This document shows positions 1-10,300 of a stretch of DNA of 64,000 bases, piece after piece. The position numbers and the translations under genes were made by a program. The stretch is from Acidobacteriota bacterium. Its GTDB lineage: Bacteria > Acidobacteriota > Vicinamibacteria > Vicinamibacterales > Fen-181. The DNA lies in the NCBI GenBank assembly GCA_003170135.1, contig PMZR01000016.1:42524-106523 (forward strand), given 5' to 3'. Within the stretch, counting starts at the first letter, position 1. Every line of letters begins with the position of its first letter. The notes beneath the pieces were generated by a model that was not told where the DNA came from, did not search any database, and was given only the letters and a program-made list of their open reading frames with translations.

Positions 1-2030
1 GGGCGGCTGCCGCTGCCGCGCTCGGCCTGGCGTTCGGCCGGTTCTACTGGTCGTACGCCGTGCACGCCGAGGTGTACACGCTGGCCGCCGCGCTGGAGGC
101 AGGGGTCCTTCTCAAAGTGCTCGACTGGGGCGCCGACAGGCGGGAGCGCGACCTTTACGCGGCGGTCGCCCTTGCCGCGCTCGCGGTCGGCAACCACCTG
201 ACGATCGCCTTCGTCGTGCCGGCGCTCGTCGTCTACGTGCTGGCGACCGACGCGCGCCGCGTCCTCCGGCCGCGCGTGCTCGCAATCACCGCCGCGCTCG
301 TCATGGCGGGCCTGGCGCAGTACTTGTTCATCATCCTGCGGACCGTCCAGCACGCGCCGTACATCGAGGCCTCGGCGACGAACCTGCGCGAACTCCTGGC
401 CGTCGTCACCGCCCGCCTGTACGCAAACCAGATGTGGGTGTTCGACGCGTCGTCGCTCGTCAAGACGAGAATCCCCGCGGTGTTGGGGTTCGTCCGCGTC
501 GAACTCGGGCTCGTCGCCACCCTGCTGCTCGTTCCCGGCGTGTACTGGCTGGCCCGGACACGATGGCGCGAGGCGGCCCTGCTGCTCCTGGGCTTCCTCG
601 GCATGCTCGTGGTCACGGCGAACGTCGATTCCGACATGGACGGCTTCATGGTGCCGGCGTTCGTGCTGGTCTGGCCGGTCGTCGGCGCCGGATTGTCGAT
701 GGTCGGCGGGTGGTCCCGGCGGATGTCGAGACCCGGTGCGGCCGCGCTGACAGCGACCGCGCTGGCGGCGCTGGTGGTCGTCCCGCAGTACGCGGGCAAT
801 TACCGCGCGAACGACCATCACCGGCACACGTTCGAGGCGCGCTATTTCGGCTCGCTGTTCGCCGTGCTGCCCGCCAGGGCGGCGCTCGTGCGCGAGGCGT
901 ACGCGATCGATCAGCTCGTCCTCTACGAGATGCTGGGTGAGCGGGCCGGGGGGCAACGCGACATCCGCCTGCTGCCGCCCGACGCGGAAACGATCTGGGA
1001 TGCCGCCACGCACGGGTATCGCGTGTTCGCCTTCGACAACGGACGCCGCACGCTTGAAGCGGTCGGCTTCCGTTTTTCGCCGATCAGCCTGGGAGACGTC
1101 AGCCTGGGACGCTACCTGGCGGAGTTGAGGAAAGGGACGATCGTGGTGCTCGCGTCCGCGCCCCGGGTCGCGTCGCGGTTGAGCGAAGGCCTGTCCGACC
1201 GCACGCTCGAGCAGATCGGCGGCGGTCGTTCGCTCGCCGCCGCCGGCGCCCGGTCGCTCGCCATCGTTGGCGTGGTGGGCGCGCGCGGCGCGCTTGAGGC
1301 GCTTGGGCCGTCGGACGTCGAGGCGCTGGTCGGCCAGCACCAGGCAATTGGCAGCACCGGCCTCGCCGCGCCCGTGACGATCCACGCGCACGGCGGTTTT
1401 GTCGCGACGATCTCGATCGACGGCCGGGACGTCGTCAGCGCGGACGGGGGCATGGCGGTGGCGACGATTGCGCCCAATGGCCGGGTCATGGACGTGGAAA
1501 CGATCGACCCGACCCTGTCGCCACTCGTGCCGTTCGACATGCGGGCTCTGCCACTCTATGTCATGACGAGCGGAAGCCGCTGCGACCCGATCGGGAACCA
1601 GGGTTGGAAGGACGTGACCTCCTGGCTGGTCGACGCCCCCCGCCTGCTGGTCCGCATCGACGACTATCGTCCGTTCGACGCGGACGCCGTCCTGTACCTC
1701 TCCTCCACGGAGCCGCTCGCCCCGCGGATGACTCACTTTGAAGGCACCGGAAGCCCGCGCGTCGAGGCCAGGAACTTTTCGCCGGCTGACGCCGCCGGCC
1801 GACAGGCCCTGCGAACGGCGATGCAGGACGACGGGGTGGACCCAGCGTTGGCGAACCACCTGCTGGATGCACCTGCCGTGTCCCGCGTCGCGTTTCGCGT
1901 CAATGACGAAGGACAGTGGATCGCGATCGAGGTGGACCCGGGCGGACACATCCAGGGAGCCATCGGCAGGGCGCGCGTGGACCGCACCAATCCCGAGCGG
2001 GCGTTACTGTGCGGACAGGCGCCGTTCTGA
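1..2030 (+). CDS. DUF2723/GT117-like membrane glycosyltransferase, 5' end missing
   Basis: Probable membrane protein O-glycosyltransferase-like protein of the DUF2723 family. The frame is open from base 3 with no stop, and the residues before the first in-frame GTG at base 60 (FGRFYWSYAVHAEVYTL) already look like the family, so the true start lies outside the window. About 675 residues are visible. Roughly the first 250 carry alternating hydrophobic helices with short charged loops (GT-C type architecture); the remaining 400 are a soluble, mixed alpha/beta tail with no recognised motif. The downstream gene encodes another GT-C enzyme, which suggests a shared role in lipid-linked sugar transfer to protein or glycan. 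Family assignment rests on the AEVYTL-type N-terminal motif and topology; donor and acceptor are unknown. Confidence 0.7.
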   Translation, partial: AAAAAALGLAFGRFYWSYAVHAEVYTLAAALEAGVLLKVLDWGADRRERDLYAAVALAALAVGNHLTIAFVVPALVVYVLATDARRVLRPRVLAITAALVMAGLAQYLFIILRTVQHAPYIEASATNLRELLAVVTARLYANQMWVFDASSLVKTRIPAVLGFVRVELGLVATLLLVPGVYWLARTRWREAALLLLGFLGMLVVTANVDSDMDGFMVPAFVLVWPVVGAGLSMVGGWSRRMSRPGAAALTATALAALVVVPQYAGNYRANDHHRHTFEARYFGSLFAVLPARAALVREAYAIDQLVLYEMLGERAGGQRDIRLLPPDAETIWDAATHGYRVFAFDNGRRTLEAVGFRFSPISLGDVSLGRYLAELRKGTIVVLASAPRVASRLSEGLSDRTLEQIGGGRSLAAAGARSLAIVGVVGARGALEALGPSDVEALVGQHQAIGSTGLAAPVTIHAHGGFVATISIDGRDVVSADGGMAVATIAPNGRVMDVETIDPTLSPLVPFDMRALPLYVMTSGSRCDPIGNQGWKDVTSWLVDAPRLLVRIDDYRPFDADAVLYLSSTEPLAPRMTHFEGTGSPRVEARNFSPADAAGRQALRTAMQDDGVDPALANHLLDAPAVSRVAFRVNDEGQWIAIEVDPGGHIQGAIGRARVDRTNPERALLCGQAPF

Positions 2031-2081
2031 TCGGTCCGCTCCGCTTGCCTTGATGCGGGATTTGCCTTATTAAAGGGTGCC

Positions 2082-3674
2082 ATGACAGAACGTGAGTGGC
2101 GCGAAACGAGCGACATGCGGACATCGGTCGCCGGGCTGGCGATCGTTCTGGCGGTCGCCGCGGTTCTGAGGTTCTGGGCGCTGGGCAGCGGCATCCCGTT
2201 TGCCGTGGGCACGGACGAGCCGCAGATCATGAACCGGGTCGTCCAGATGATGAAGGCGGGGACCCTGAACCCGAACGGCTTCTTCGACTACCCGACGCTC
2301 TACCTGTATGTGCAGCTCGTCGTCGCCTGCGTGCAATTCGTGCTGCGCGCCAGCTCCGGCGTCTGGGGCTCGCTCAACCAGGTGACCGCCGACGACTTCT
2401 ACTTGTGGGCCCGCGTCGTCACCGCGCTCCTCGGCACGGCGACGGTGTACCTCGTGTACCTGATCGGCTGCCGCTGGGGCGCCCGGCACGCGCTCCTCGC
2501 CGCCGGGCTCATGGCGGTGATGCCGAACCACGTGCGCGAGTCGCACTACGTGCTGACCGACGTGCCAATGGCGTTCCTGACGACGCTCGCGTTCCTGCTC
2601 GCGCTCCGCGCGCTCGAGAAGCCGACGCTCGGGGCCTTTGCATGGGCTGGCGCGACCGCGGGCTTCGCCGCGGCGACGAAGTACTACGGGGGGGTGATGA
2701 TCGTCGCGCCGTTGCTCGCCGCCGGCCTGGCCACAGGCGTGGCGCGGCCGCGGCACCAGTACATCCTGGCGGCCCTCGCGGCCACGATCGCCGCGTTCCT
2801 GCTTGCCGCGCCGTACACCGTCCTCGACCTGCCGGGATTCCTCAACGGCTTTGGTTCCTTGTCCACCTCGCTGCACGGCCGCGACCCGAACGCCACGCCG
2901 GGCTCGATCCTCTACCTGAAACACCTGCGGGGCGCGCTCTGGATGCCCGGCATGCTGCTCCTGCTGTGGGGCCTGATCCACGCGGTCGTGCGGGCCGTCA
3001 TCGGCCCCGGCCGGCCGCGCTTCATCCTGCTCGTCGTCTTTCCGATCGTCTACTTCGCGCTCGTCTCGGATCGGACGCTGATCTTCGCGCGCTATCTGAT
3101 GCCGCTGTTCCCGTTCGCGTGCCTGCTCATCGCCATCGCGATCGTCTCCGGCGTGACGCTGCTCCGGCGCTTCAACATTCCGCGCCACGTGCGCGCCGGG
3201 CTCATCGTGGCACTAACGGTCGTCGCCATCCTGCCGCCTGCGGCCTCCTCGCTGTCATGGGACGTCGAACACGCGCGGCCGTCGACCTTCGACCGCGCCT
3301 ACCAGTGGATCGTCCAGAACGTCCCCGTGGACGCCGGCATCATCATCGAGACCGAGAACTTGAGGCTGCCGGCGCGGTTTCGTAGCATGCACGTCAAGCG
3401 GCTCGTGGATCGGGAGTACGGGGCGTACGTCGCAGCGAAGATGCAGTACGCGGTGCTGTCGGCGCCGCAGACCAACGAGATGTTCGCCCTGTCGCCGCAG
3501 GATCCGGCCAGGTACCCCGCCTATCGGCAGATACTCGAACGGATGTCGCTCGTGGCGGCCTTCAAGCAGTCCTCCGACAACTTCGGTCCTGATATCAGGA
3601 TCTTCAAGCTGATCGACGATCGTCAGGACCGTGGCGCGCCTGCCGTCGAGCCGGCCGGGCGGCCGGGCAAGTGA
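2082..3674 (+). CDS. Glycosyltransferase family 39 (PMT/ArnT-like) membrane protein
   Basis: Predicted integral membrane GT-C glycosyltransferase of 530 aa that uses a lipid-linked sugar donor. An acidic pair typical of the first periplasmic loop (TDEPQIM, D45/E46) follows the first membrane helix, and a second loop has ESHYVLTDVPMAF, like the DxPLF-type motifs of ArnT/PMT enzymes. About 10-11 hydrophobic segments fill residues 10-400; the last 110 residues are soluble. It starts 51 bp after the upstream glycosyltransferase and is probably co-transcribed with it. A second ATG at 2115 would remove an 11-residue charged lead and put the first helix near the N-terminus, and could be the real start. 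Substrate cannot be read from sequence. Confidence 0.75.
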   Translation: MTEREWRETSDMRTSVAGLAIVLAVAAVLRFWALGSGIPFAVGTDEPQIMNRVVQMMKAGTLNPNGFFDYPTLYLYVQLVVACVQFVLRASSGVWGSLNQVTADDFYLWARVVTALLGTATVYLVYLIGCRWGARHALLAAGLMAVMPNHVRESHYVLTDVPMAFLTTLAFLLALRALEKPTLGAFAWAGATAGFAAATKYYGGVMIVAPLLAAGLATGVARPRHQYILAALAATIAAFLLAAPYTVLDLPGFLNGFGSLSTSLHGRDPNATPGSILYLKHLRGALWMPGMLLLLWGLIHAVVRAVIGPGRPRFILLVVFPIVYFALVSDRTLIFARYLMPLFPFACLLIAIAIVSGVTLLRRFNIPRHVRAGLIVALTVVAILPPAASSLSWDVEHARPSTFDRAYQWIVQNVPVDAGIIIETENLRLPARFRSMHVKRLVDREYGAYVAAKMQYAVLSAPQTNEMFALSPQDPARYPAYRQILERMSLVAAFKQSSDNFGPDIRIFKLIDDRQDRGAPAVEPAGRPGK

Positions 3675-3711
3675 CTCGCGCCAGCAGGCGACCGCGTGGG
3701 CAAGGAGGGGC

Positions 3712-4353
3712 CTAGCGCCCGACATCCGCGAAATACAGGTCGGTGACTTCCGCGCGGCGGCGCAGCCGCGCCACCCAGTCGTCGATCACGGCTTCCCGCT
3801 TCTGGTCGATCAACCGCTGCCGCACGTCGCTCCGGGCTTCATCGAGCACGAGCTGCCGGCCGCCGGAGAGGAACTGCGCGCGATGGGCCGCCCAGTACTG
3901 CGCCAGCTCCTCGTCGGTGGGCTCGGCGACGCCGAACCGCTGCTTCAAGTAGTCGTCGATGCGCACGTTCGCTTCGACGATATCGCGCAGTCGCGTGTCG
4001 TTCATGGCGGTGCGCGCGAGCGCCGCCTGGTAGAGAGCAGGCGTGGGGAAGCCGGCCTGGACCTGGTCGAGCGCCTTCCTCAACGCGCTGGGATCCGACT
4101 CCGTGGGCGCGTAGCGGTCCACTTCGGCGAGGATGATCTCGCGGCGGATCAGCTGATCGAGCGCCGCGCGCAGCCGATCGACACCCGGACCGGGCGGGCG
4201 AACGAGACCGAAGGCCAGTGCCGCCGTCGCATCCGACTGCGTGATCACGGTGCCGCCGACCACGGCGAGCACGCGATCGATGAGATCGGCCCTGCATACC
4301 AGCGGCAGCAGCAGCACGGTCGTGGCGGCAAGGGCGACCAGTCTTACGCGCAT
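3712..4353 (-). CDS. SurA N-terminal-like periplasmic chaperone without PPIase domain
   Basis: Exported protein of 213 aa. The chosen ATG at 4353 opens a clean signal peptide (MRVRLVALAATTVLLLPLV...RA) and lies 11 bp after the Omp85 gene; a longer open frame runs back into that gene but has no sense as protein. After cleavage comes RVLAVVGGTVITQSD, the hallmark start of SurA/PpiC chaperones (RIVAVVNDEVIT type), then a helix-rich body and a C-terminal helix. No parvulin (rotamase) domain is present, and the protein is about half of SurA length. Position at the end of a tamB-Omp85 operon supports a role in carrying outer-membrane proteins to the assembly machine. Function is inference from the N-terminal motif and context. 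Confidence 0.65.
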   Translation of the reverse strand: MRVRLVALAATTVLLLPLVCRADLIDRVLAVVGGTVITQSDATAALAFGLVRPPGPGVDRLRAALDQLIRREIILAEVDRYAPTESDPSALRKALDQVQAGFPTPALYQAALARTAMNDTRLRDIVEANVRIDDYLKQRFGVAEPTDEELAQYWAAHRAQFLSGGRQLVLDEARSDVRQRLIDQKREAVIDDWVARLRRRAEVTDLYFADVGR

Positions 4354-4364
4354 CGCAATCTTCC

Positions 4365-7307
4365 TCAGAACGCCTGGCCGATCCCGAAGTAGATCGCCGT
4401 GAGCGGTTCCCGGGTGCCGCCGAACGTGCGGCGGAACGGGTTGAAGCCGAGGTCCACGCGAATGGGTCCCACCGGCGATTTGTAGCGCAACCCGAAACCG
4501 AGCGCCGGCCGGATCTGCGTCGGATCGAGCTCCGAGACACGGCCGAACACGTTGCCGGCATCGACGAAGGTGACCGCGGCGAAGTCTTTCCATACCGAGA
4601 ACCGGAGCTCGCCGTTGAGGATGAGCACCGCGTTTCCGCCGGTCGGAAATCCTTCCGGCGTGAGCGTGTCGGGCGTGCCCAGGCGATCCTCGATGAATCC
4701 GCGGACGCTGTTTCCGGAGAAGAACCGCTCGCTGATCGGCACGATGCGCGCCACCGTGCCGGAGGTCCCGATCGGCCCCAGGAACCCGGCCGCGAGACCC
4801 AGGCGCGCGCCGCCCGCGAAGACGATACGCCGCGCGGTCGGCAGTTTCTGGTACACGAACAGCTGGCCGAGCGTCTTGGCGAAGCCGACCTCCGAACCGA
4901 GCAGGCGGGGCACGAGGTCCGCCTCGATCGACGCGAGCATGCCCGTGGTCGGGTCAATCGAATCGTCCCGCGTGTCGCGAACGAGCACCGCCGACACCTT
5001 CGACAGCAGGTAGGGCGGCAGCAGGCGGTCGATGAGCACCTGCTCCTCGACGCTGGCCTGCTCGCTCAGGATGTGCGTCCGTTCGAGCGAGTACCGGCCG
5101 AACAAGGTGAGCGTCGGCGACAGTCGGCGGGCGAGCTCCGCGCGGACGCTCCGCCGGTTGAACGTGTAACTGGTGCGCACGGTCTGCTCGACGCCCCCCG
5201 TGACGAACAGGTCCGCCGCGGTGCGGAAGATGCGCGGCTCGCGGTAGGTGGCGAGCGCCCGGTATTCCCACAACCCGGTGCCGACCAGGTTCGTCGTCTG
5301 CGCGTTCGGCCGGACGGCCGCGCTGCTCGTGAAGTTGATCGACCGGTTCTTTCCAAAGAGGTTGCGCCGGCCGATATCGAACAGCACCCGGGGGGCCAGT
5401 TCGATGGCGGGCACGGCCGCCCCGTTGACCTCGCGCAGCCGCTTCGCGCCCTCGATACCGCCGCCGTAGGCCATGCTCGTCGACGGAGCTTCCTCGACGC
5501 TCACGACCACGTCGCGCCGGGCTTCCGACCCGTGCTGCAACTCGCTGACACGCACGCGGCGGAACAGGCCGAGCGCGGTCAACCGTCGCTGGCTCTCGGC
5601 CAGCTTGTCGAGATCGAGCGGATCACCCGGCCGCAGCTGGAGCTCGTTCCAGATCGTGCTCGTCCTGGTGCGGTTGTTGCCGACCAGCAGGATGTGGTCG
5701 ACGACCACCAGCGGCCCTTCCTGGATGTCGAACCGCACGTCGGCCCGGCTCCGATCCGCGGTCATCATCTTGTCGGGCGGTCGGATCGCGACCGTCGCCA
5801 GCTGGTAGCCGCGGTTCAGGTACGCGAGCAGGACCGCGTCCCGGGCCTGCTCCAGGTCCGGCAGGTAGAAGGGAACGCCCGGTTCCAGGGCGACGTCTCC
5901 TTCGCGGGGCTTGGCGCCGGCTTCGCGGGGCTTGTTGAGCGCGTTGCGCAGGACAGCCTCGGGAACCGCGCACGGGCCCGAGCCGTTGCACACGAAGGTG
6001 ACCGAGCCGACGACGGTCCTCGGCCCTTCGGCGACCTGCACGGTCACGGTCTGGCGGACTTCCGTGCTGGTGCTGGCGTGCGTCGCGAGCTCCGGCTTCG
6101 CGCTGACCGCCATGAACCCTTCGCGCTGATAACGCACGAGGATCTTCGCGACGCCCGCGTCGAGTGCCCGCTGCACGAGCGGCTGACCCGGTTGCATCCC
6201 GAGCTGCGCCACCAGCGCCGCGCTGTCGAAGAAGCGGGCGCCGGCAACCGCGATCGACTCGATCACGTAGCGGGGCCCGTGATGGACCGTGTACACGATC
6301 CGCAACAGCTGCCCGTCGCCGCGGTCCTCGCGCGCGAACGGCGCCTTCGCGTCCCGGTAGCCCTGGCCCTGGAAGTACCGTTCGATGTTCTTGCTCCAAT
6401 CCTCGAGCAGGTCCTCGTCGATCGAGTTCTCGCTGGCGATGGGCACCAGTTGGGCGCGGCTGGCCGCCGGGACCGGGTCCCCTTCCAGGTCGATCGAGAC
6501 GCGCGGGCCACGGTCGGCCGTCACATCCAGGTCCACCGTGGCGTTGTCGGCGGACGGCCGCGGCGTCACGTCGATTCGGGCCGCGTAGAAATCCTTCGCA
6601 CGCAGGGAATCGGCGTAGGCCGAGGCGCGCCGGGCGACGTCGGACCGGTCGTAGGGGCTGCCCGCCTTCACTTGCAGCCGCCGCAGCACGTCGGCCTCGG
6701 TGAGCCCGCCGCTGCCTTCGAAGTGGACACGCCCCACGCGGGCCTGGGATCCGGCATCGACCTCGAACACGAGCGTCGCGCGGCCGGGGCGCACCTGGTT
6801 CACGACGTGACAACGGACGTGCGGGTCGAGGAAGCCGTGGTCGCGGTACAGGTCTTCGAGGGTCTGCGCGATGTCGTCACCACGGCCGAGCGGCGGTGCG
6901 CTGCCATAACGGTCGACCACCTCGCTGCGCAACAGGTCGCGGGCGAGCACGAGGCGGCCGGTGAACTCGATCGCCCGCACGGTGCGCAGCGGCACCATGT
7001 CGTAGGTCAGGAGAATTCCCTTCGGGGTCTGCTCCGCGTTCACCTGGACGTTCTCGAACCGGCCCAGCGCCATCAGGTGGATGATGCTCTCGCGCACCTG
7101 CGCCATCGTCAGGGGCTCGCCGGCGCGGGTTTCGAGCACATCGCGGAGTTCCGCCTCGCTGGTCGGCTGGCCCTGGATCGTCAGGCGCACGTCGGCGATG
7201 GGGCGCCCGAGAAACTGATCGGCCTGCCCGAAGGCGGGCACCGGGTGGAGCGTGAGCACGAGGATGGTCGACGCCAGCATCACGCCGGCGCGCAGGATGT
7301 CGCGCAT
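4365..7307 (-). CDS. Omp85-family outer-membrane assembly protein (BamA/TamA-like)
   Basis: Outer-membrane beta-barrel assembly/translocation protein, 980 aa. A signal peptide (MRDILRAGVMLASTILVLTL...FGQ) is followed by several POTRA domains over about residues 30-600 (for example VGRVHFEGSGGLTEADVL and VVDHILLVGNNRTRTSTI), then a 16-strand-type barrel with DIGRRNLFGKNRSINF, the conserved VRGF lock motif at about 868-871, and a terminal aromatic residue (IGQAF). ATG at 7307 overlaps the tamB stop as TGATG, which implies translational coupling; an upstream extension of 22 residues would lie inside tamB and is rejected. Six or so POTRAs are more than TamA (three) or E. coli BamA (five). The tamB neighbour points to a TamA-like job, but a BamA role is not excluded. 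Confidence 0.88.
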   Translation of the reverse strand: MRDILRAGVMLASTILVLTLHPVPAFGQADQFLGRPIADVRLTIQGQPTSEAELRDVLETRAGEPLTMAQVRESIIHLMALGRFENVQVNAEQTPKGILLTYDMVPLRTVRAIEFTGRLVLARDLLRSEVVDRYGSAPPLGRGDDIAQTLEDLYRDHGFLDPHVRCHVVNQVRPGRATLVFEVDAGSQARVGRVHFEGSGGLTEADVLRRLQVKAGSPYDRSDVARRASAYADSLRAKDFYAARIDVTPRPSADNATVDLDVTADRGPRVSIDLEGDPVPAASRAQLVPIASENSIDEDLLEDWSKNIERYFQGQGYRDAKAPFAREDRGDGQLLRIVYTVHHGPRYVIESIAVAGARFFDSAALVAQLGMQPGQPLVQRALDAGVAKILVRYQREGFMAVSAKPELATHASTSTEVRQTVTVQVAEGPRTVVGSVTFVCNGSGPCAVPEAVLRNALNKPREAGAKPREGDVALEPGVPFYLPDLEQARDAVLLAYLNRGYQLATVAIRPPDKMMTADRSRADVRFDIQEGPLVVVDHILLVGNNRTRTSTIWNELQLRPGDPLDLDKLAESQRRLTALGLFRRVRVSELQHGSEARRDVVVSVEEAPSTSMAYGGGIEGAKRLREVNGAAVPAIELAPRVLFDIGRRNLFGKNRSINFTSSAAVRPNAQTTNLVGTGLWEYRALATYREPRIFRTAADLFVTGGVEQTVRTSYTFNRRSVRAELARRLSPTLTLFGRYSLERTHILSEQASVEEQVLIDRLLPPYLLSKVSAVLVRDTRDDSIDPTTGMLASIEADLVPRLLGSEVGFAKTLGQLFVYQKLPTARRIVFAGGARLGLAAGFLGPIGTSGTVARIVPISERFFSGNSVRGFIEDRLGTPDTLTPEGFPTGGNAVLILNGELRFSVWKDFAAVTFVDAGNVFGRVSELDPTQIRPALGFGLRYKSPVGPIRVDLGFNPFRRTFGGTREPLTAIYFGIGQAF

Positions 7308-10300
7308 CAGAACACGTGCCTCACGCGGACGTCGAGGGCATAGGTCTTGTCTTCGTTGCGGGAGAGGACCCACGACATGCGGTCGCTCTGATCGTACTCG
7401 AGGACGTAGATGATGTCCTCCTGCGGGGCGTACAGGCTGCGCGAGATGGTCAGGTAGGCGCGGTTCGAAATCTGCTTCCCGATGGTCAGCCGCGCCGACG
7501 GGTTCAGGCGCTGGAATTCGTCGAAGAGCGACGGCGTGAGCTGGAACGTCTGCAGGTTGAACGCCTTCTCGAAGACCCGCCCGACGTTGTAGGACAGGGA
7601 GTTGAACACGAACTGCTGCATGCGTTCCGAGATGATCTGCTGCTCGGTGGCATTCGGCTTCTGCAGCGCGTACAACTCCGCGTTCTGCACGTCGCCCGCG
7701 CTCCGCACGTTGCCGAAGAGGATCGACAGCACGTCCACCGGCGGCAGCGGCGGATCCGACGCCAGGTCGAACGCCATCTTCTTCAGCGTGCCCACGGCCC
7801 GCAGGTTGACGATGTAGGTCTGGCCGGGCACGCGCACGCGCGTCTCGGCCTCGAGGTCGAAGACCGGGTCGATCTTGGTCGAGTCGTTGAATTCGATCCG
7901 CCCGAGCGTGATCAGGTAGCGCTTGCCCTCGAACGTGACGTTCCCGCGGTCGATCGTCGCCCCGCCGGTGAGCAGCGGATGGTCATAGGTTCCGCGCAGC
8001 GTGAGATCGGCGCTCGCGGTCATCCGCGCGAGGTTGTTCTGCACGCGCAGGCTCGAGGGCGCCGTGATGTGGATGTCGAAGCGCAGCGGGAACGCGGCGG
8101 CGGACGCCGTTGCAGACCCGGCCGGCGCGGCCGCGACGGTGCCGATACCTCCCGCCGAGGTGGCGAGGTCGAGCAACCCCGGCGTGACGAACTCCTTCGC
8201 GTACTCGGCGCTGCGCACCTCCACAGTGCCTTTCAGCACCGGGCTCCCGTAGGGACCCACCAGCGACAGATCGGCCGCGACCAGCGAGCTGAACCCCTCG
8301 GGATAGCGAAGGTGCACGCCGGTGGCGGTCGCCCGGATATCCCATCGCGCGGGCACCATGCCGGTCAGATCGATGCGCCCGCTGAAGGTCACCGGGCCGC
8401 CACCCACCTGGGCCGTCAGCTGGCTCCGCGGGTCCAGCGGATCGCCGAACCAGATGGCGCCGGCGGTGAAGGTCACCGGCCCGTTGATGACGTCGATCGC
8501 ATGGGGCAGCGACGAGTAGCGGATGCGGCCGCCGCTGATGGTGGCCTTGCCCGTGAACGCCAGGTCGCGCATGGGTCCCTGGACCTGCGCGGACAGCCGC
8601 GCGCGCCCCGAGCTCCGGATGTCAGGGAAGAACCCCTGGAGGATCCCGAGGTTCGCGTCTCCGACCGCGTTGACATCGATCCGCTGATCGCGCAGGTTGA
8701 TGTCACCCGACAACTGCAGGCTCGTGTCCTCGCCGACCAGCGTCATCGGCGGCCGGGTGCCGGCAGGCGCCGGCGCGTCGCCCGTCCCGCTCACGCGCTT
8801 GCCCGACAGGTGGACAACGTTGTTGTCGAGCACGATCTGCAGGGCCTGGCCCGGCTCGTTGGTGATCCGGTAGTCGAACAGGCGCATCTCGAGCCGCTCG
8901 ACGCTCGCCTCGACGAGCAGGTGTTCCAGGTCGGTCAACTGCCCGGCCACGCGGATGGTCCCGCTGGCGATGGCGCTGGTGAACGGAGACAGGCCCGGCT
9001 CGAAGGTGCGGATGTAGGGATCGAGCGAGGTGTCCGTCACGCGGAACAGCATCGTCGCCTGCGCGCCCGGCGCGAGCGAGATCCGGCCGGCACCCGACAC
9101 GTTCAGCCGCTTCGACACCACGTCCAGGTTGAACGCCATCGCCTGGTCGTGCACGCCCAACGCGCCGGTCACCAGGCCGATGCCTTCGTCGCCCACGAAC
9201 AGGTCGGCGATCTGCAGCTGCTCGACGTCGTAGCTGGGACTTGCAAAACTGCCGGCGCCGTGCGCGTGCTTGAAACTGAACACTCCCGACAGCGGCGGCG
9301 CGTTCGCATACTTGACACCGGCCACCTGCTCGACCGGGATGCTCCCGCCGTCCGCGTTGAACGAGTACTTGCCGTCCCAGCTGACGTAGGCCGCGCCGGT
9401 CACCGTGCCGGGGCCCTTGGCGATCGCGATCGAGTCGATGCGCACGCCGACGCCTTCGAGCGTGAGCGCCCCGGTCCCGCGCTCGAACGGCTCGCCGTAT
9501 GCGCGGGCATCGGTAATCGTCATTCGGCCGTAGCCGACCGGCCGCCGGTAGGCGCCCGAGACGTGGTATTCGCCACCGGTCCTGCCGTCGATGGGGTAGG
9601 CATCGAGATCGAAGGCGTGACGCAGGTCGAGGATCGGCCAGTCCTTCACGAACACCCGCGCATTGATCTCCTCGCCGCCGTCGTCGCGCGGCGTGCTGAG
9701 CGAGAAGCGCCCGTCGGCGCGGAGTTCGGCCGCCGTGCCCGCGGCGGCGGTGCCCTTGGTCACGACCCCGTTGGTCACGTCCACGTAGCCGTTGTCGACG
9801 ACCACCGATCCGCTGACGCGGCCCCAGACGACGTCGAACGCGCGCACCTCCTCGCCGGTGAACGTCCCTTCGATGCGCGGGCGCTTGAAGCCGTTCAGCA
9901 TGCGGCCCGTGAACTCGCCGTATCCGCCGACCGCAACGGTGTGGGTCGGCGATCCGAATGCCGTGATCACCGCGGCGAGCAGCCGATCGCTCTCCTCCCA
10001 GTCGCCGCTGCGCGCGTAGAAGTCAATCGACGACCGATCGCCGTAGGCGGTGCGCCCGCTGAACTCGGCGTAGGTCGACGGTGTCGCGATCGAGCTCGCG
10101 CCGACGTCCACCCACTCCGGACCGTACTGGTAGCGCAGCGTGCCGGCGATTGGCAGATAGCCGAGATTCGGCACGGCGCCGACATTGGGTGGCGGCGGTC
10201 CGCCGGGACGGCGTTGCGGCAGCGGCGCGCTCGTGCGCGACGACAGCTGCGCGTCGGATGGCGGCTGCACGCTGACCTGCCCTTCCCCGCGGTGCTCAAA